Shown: piece by piece, positions 63,410 through 64,000 of the stretch
How positions within the stretch are numbered: the stretch's first letter is position 1
Layout of the letters: each line of letters opens with the position of its first letter
NCBI GenBank assembly: GCA_944392615.1
Contig: CALXXF010000002.1
Span: forward strand, 1 to 64,000
DNA length: 64,000 nt
Reading direction: 5' to 3'
Source: an uncultured Clostridia bacterium
GTDB lineage: Bacteria > Bacillota > Clostridia > Oscillospirales > CAG-272
Made by a program: the position numbers and the translations under genes
Notes under the pieces: model-generated
The model's input: the letters and a program-made list of their open reading frames with translations, nothing else
What the model was told of the DNA's origin: nothing
Database searches by the model: none

Positions 63410-64000
63410 CTAAAGTCTTGCGGGAATATTTTCGTGTGCCATGGCTTTTTTTAGCTCTTTTATGTCTATTTCTCCGAAATGGAAGACCGATGCAGCAAGA
63501 CCGGCATCGACTTTCGGAAGTGATTTAAACAAGGTCACGAAGTCACCGATGCTTCCTGCGCCGCCTGATGCGATGACAGGAACATCAGTGACGGAGCATA
63601 CGGCGTCCAGCATTTCGAGATCAAATCCGTTTTTCACTCCGTCTGTGTCTATTGAGTTGACAACTACTTCGCCTGCTCCTTCGCTGGTGCATCTTCGTAT
63701 CCAGTCGAGCGCGTCGAGCTCTGTATTGACACGCCCGCCCTTTGCAAAAACGGTAAAACGTCCGTTGACTCTTTTGATATCTACAGATAGTACAACACAT
63801 TGATTTCCGTAACGTTCTGCCGCTCTCCTTATGAGCCCCGGGTCGTTTATAGCTCCGCTGTTAACGCTGACTTTATCTGCACCGCATTTTAAAACCCTGT
63901 CAAAATCGTCGAGAGACGAGATTCCTCCGCCAACAGTGAGCGGTATAAAAACCCGCTCCGCGGTATCACGCAGAATATCGGTGAATATCCTTCGTCCCTG
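63410..64000 (-). CDS. hisF: Imidazole glycerol phosphate synthase cyclase subunit (partial)
   Basis: The C-terminal 196 residues are in the window; the N-terminus lies beyond base 64000. Translating the frame to the edge gives FIPLTVGGGISSLDDF, GADKVSVNSGAI, SVDIKRVNGRFTVFAKGGR, the catalytic Asp in VVVNSIDTDGVKNGFDLEML and PVIASGGAGS, all standard HisF segments in the right order. With HisH it makes imidazole glycerol phosphate and AICAR. It is the upstream part of a histidine gene group continuing to the right. Confidence 0.93.
   Translation of the reverse strand, partial: QGRRIFTDILRDTAERVFIPLTVGGGISSLDDFDRVLKCGADKVSVNSGAINDPGLIRRAAERYGNQCVVLSVDIKRVNGRFTVFAKGGRVNTELDALDWIRRCTSEGAGEVVVNSIDTDGVKNGFDLEMLDAVCSVTDVPVIASGGAGSIGDFVTLFKSLPKVDAGLAASVFHFGEIDIKELKKAMAHENIPARL

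Overview
The window looks like a chromosomal segment of an anaerobic Clostridia-type Bacillota (inference). It has a mid-range GC content. Almost every promoter I could read is a vegetative type with a 17-base spacer (for example TTGACA/TATAAT before guaB). Ribosome sites are strong AAGGAG/GGAGG, many genes end in a clear hairpin plus T-run terminator, and there is a sodium-pumping biotin decarboxylase cluster typical of anaerobes. There are no rRNA, tRNA or CRISPR loci and no prophage. The only mobile-element trace is the 3' end of a group II intron at the left edge.

Layout. 1-164: intron domains V and VI, then a possible 3' exon. 357-5417 (minus): a solute-binding lipoprotein, then a cca plus polysaccharide deacetylase pair. 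5771-6244: a small Cys-rich C_GCAxxG_C_C protein. 6488-7209 (minus): a DUF2975 membrane protein with its HTH partner. 7489-11152 (minus): a heterodimeric ABC exporter with one degenerate ATP site. 11405-13592: phosphate transporter plus DUF47 accessory protein. 14433-15824: MATE exporter. 16013-17236 (minus): rRNA methyltransferase. 17631-19046: YwlG-like protein and a DEDDh exonuclease.

19393-27963 is a complete arginine pathway cluster in the order argG, argH, argC, argJ, argB, argD, argF. It encodes the acetyl-recycling route from glutamate to arginine, with a strong promoter and ARG-box-like sites before argG. 28473-31034 encodes a large secreted multidomain protein. 31789-38505 is a shikimate/phenylalanine cluster in the order aroB, aroA, aroC, pheA, a fused aroE-aroK, aroQ. 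It covers every step from DAHP to phenylpyruvate, and only DAHP synthase is absent.

38767-45430: MBL/beta-CASP nuclease-like protein, guaB, and a permease/ATPase ABC pair of the MacB/FtsX type. 45603-51550: biotin ligase followed by a Na+-translocating decarboxylase cluster (CoA-type carboxyltransferase, gamma, biotin carrier, beta pump, and a pyruvate/oxaloacetate-type carboxyltransferase). The two different carboxyltransferases around one biotin carrier and one pump resemble a transcarboxylase coupled to a sodium pump. 51849-54493: an SPFH protein ending in four zinc ribbons, next to a zinc-ribbon membrane protein. This pair is reminiscent of Bacillus YdjI/YdjG but has no PspA and is the least described system here. 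54610-56577: a GHL6-like glycosidase. 56716-60262 (minus): response regulator, sensor kinase and a five-repeat PepSY protein. 60489-64000 (minus): a small membrane protein, an acyl-CoA synthetase, hisIE, and hisF running off the right edge.
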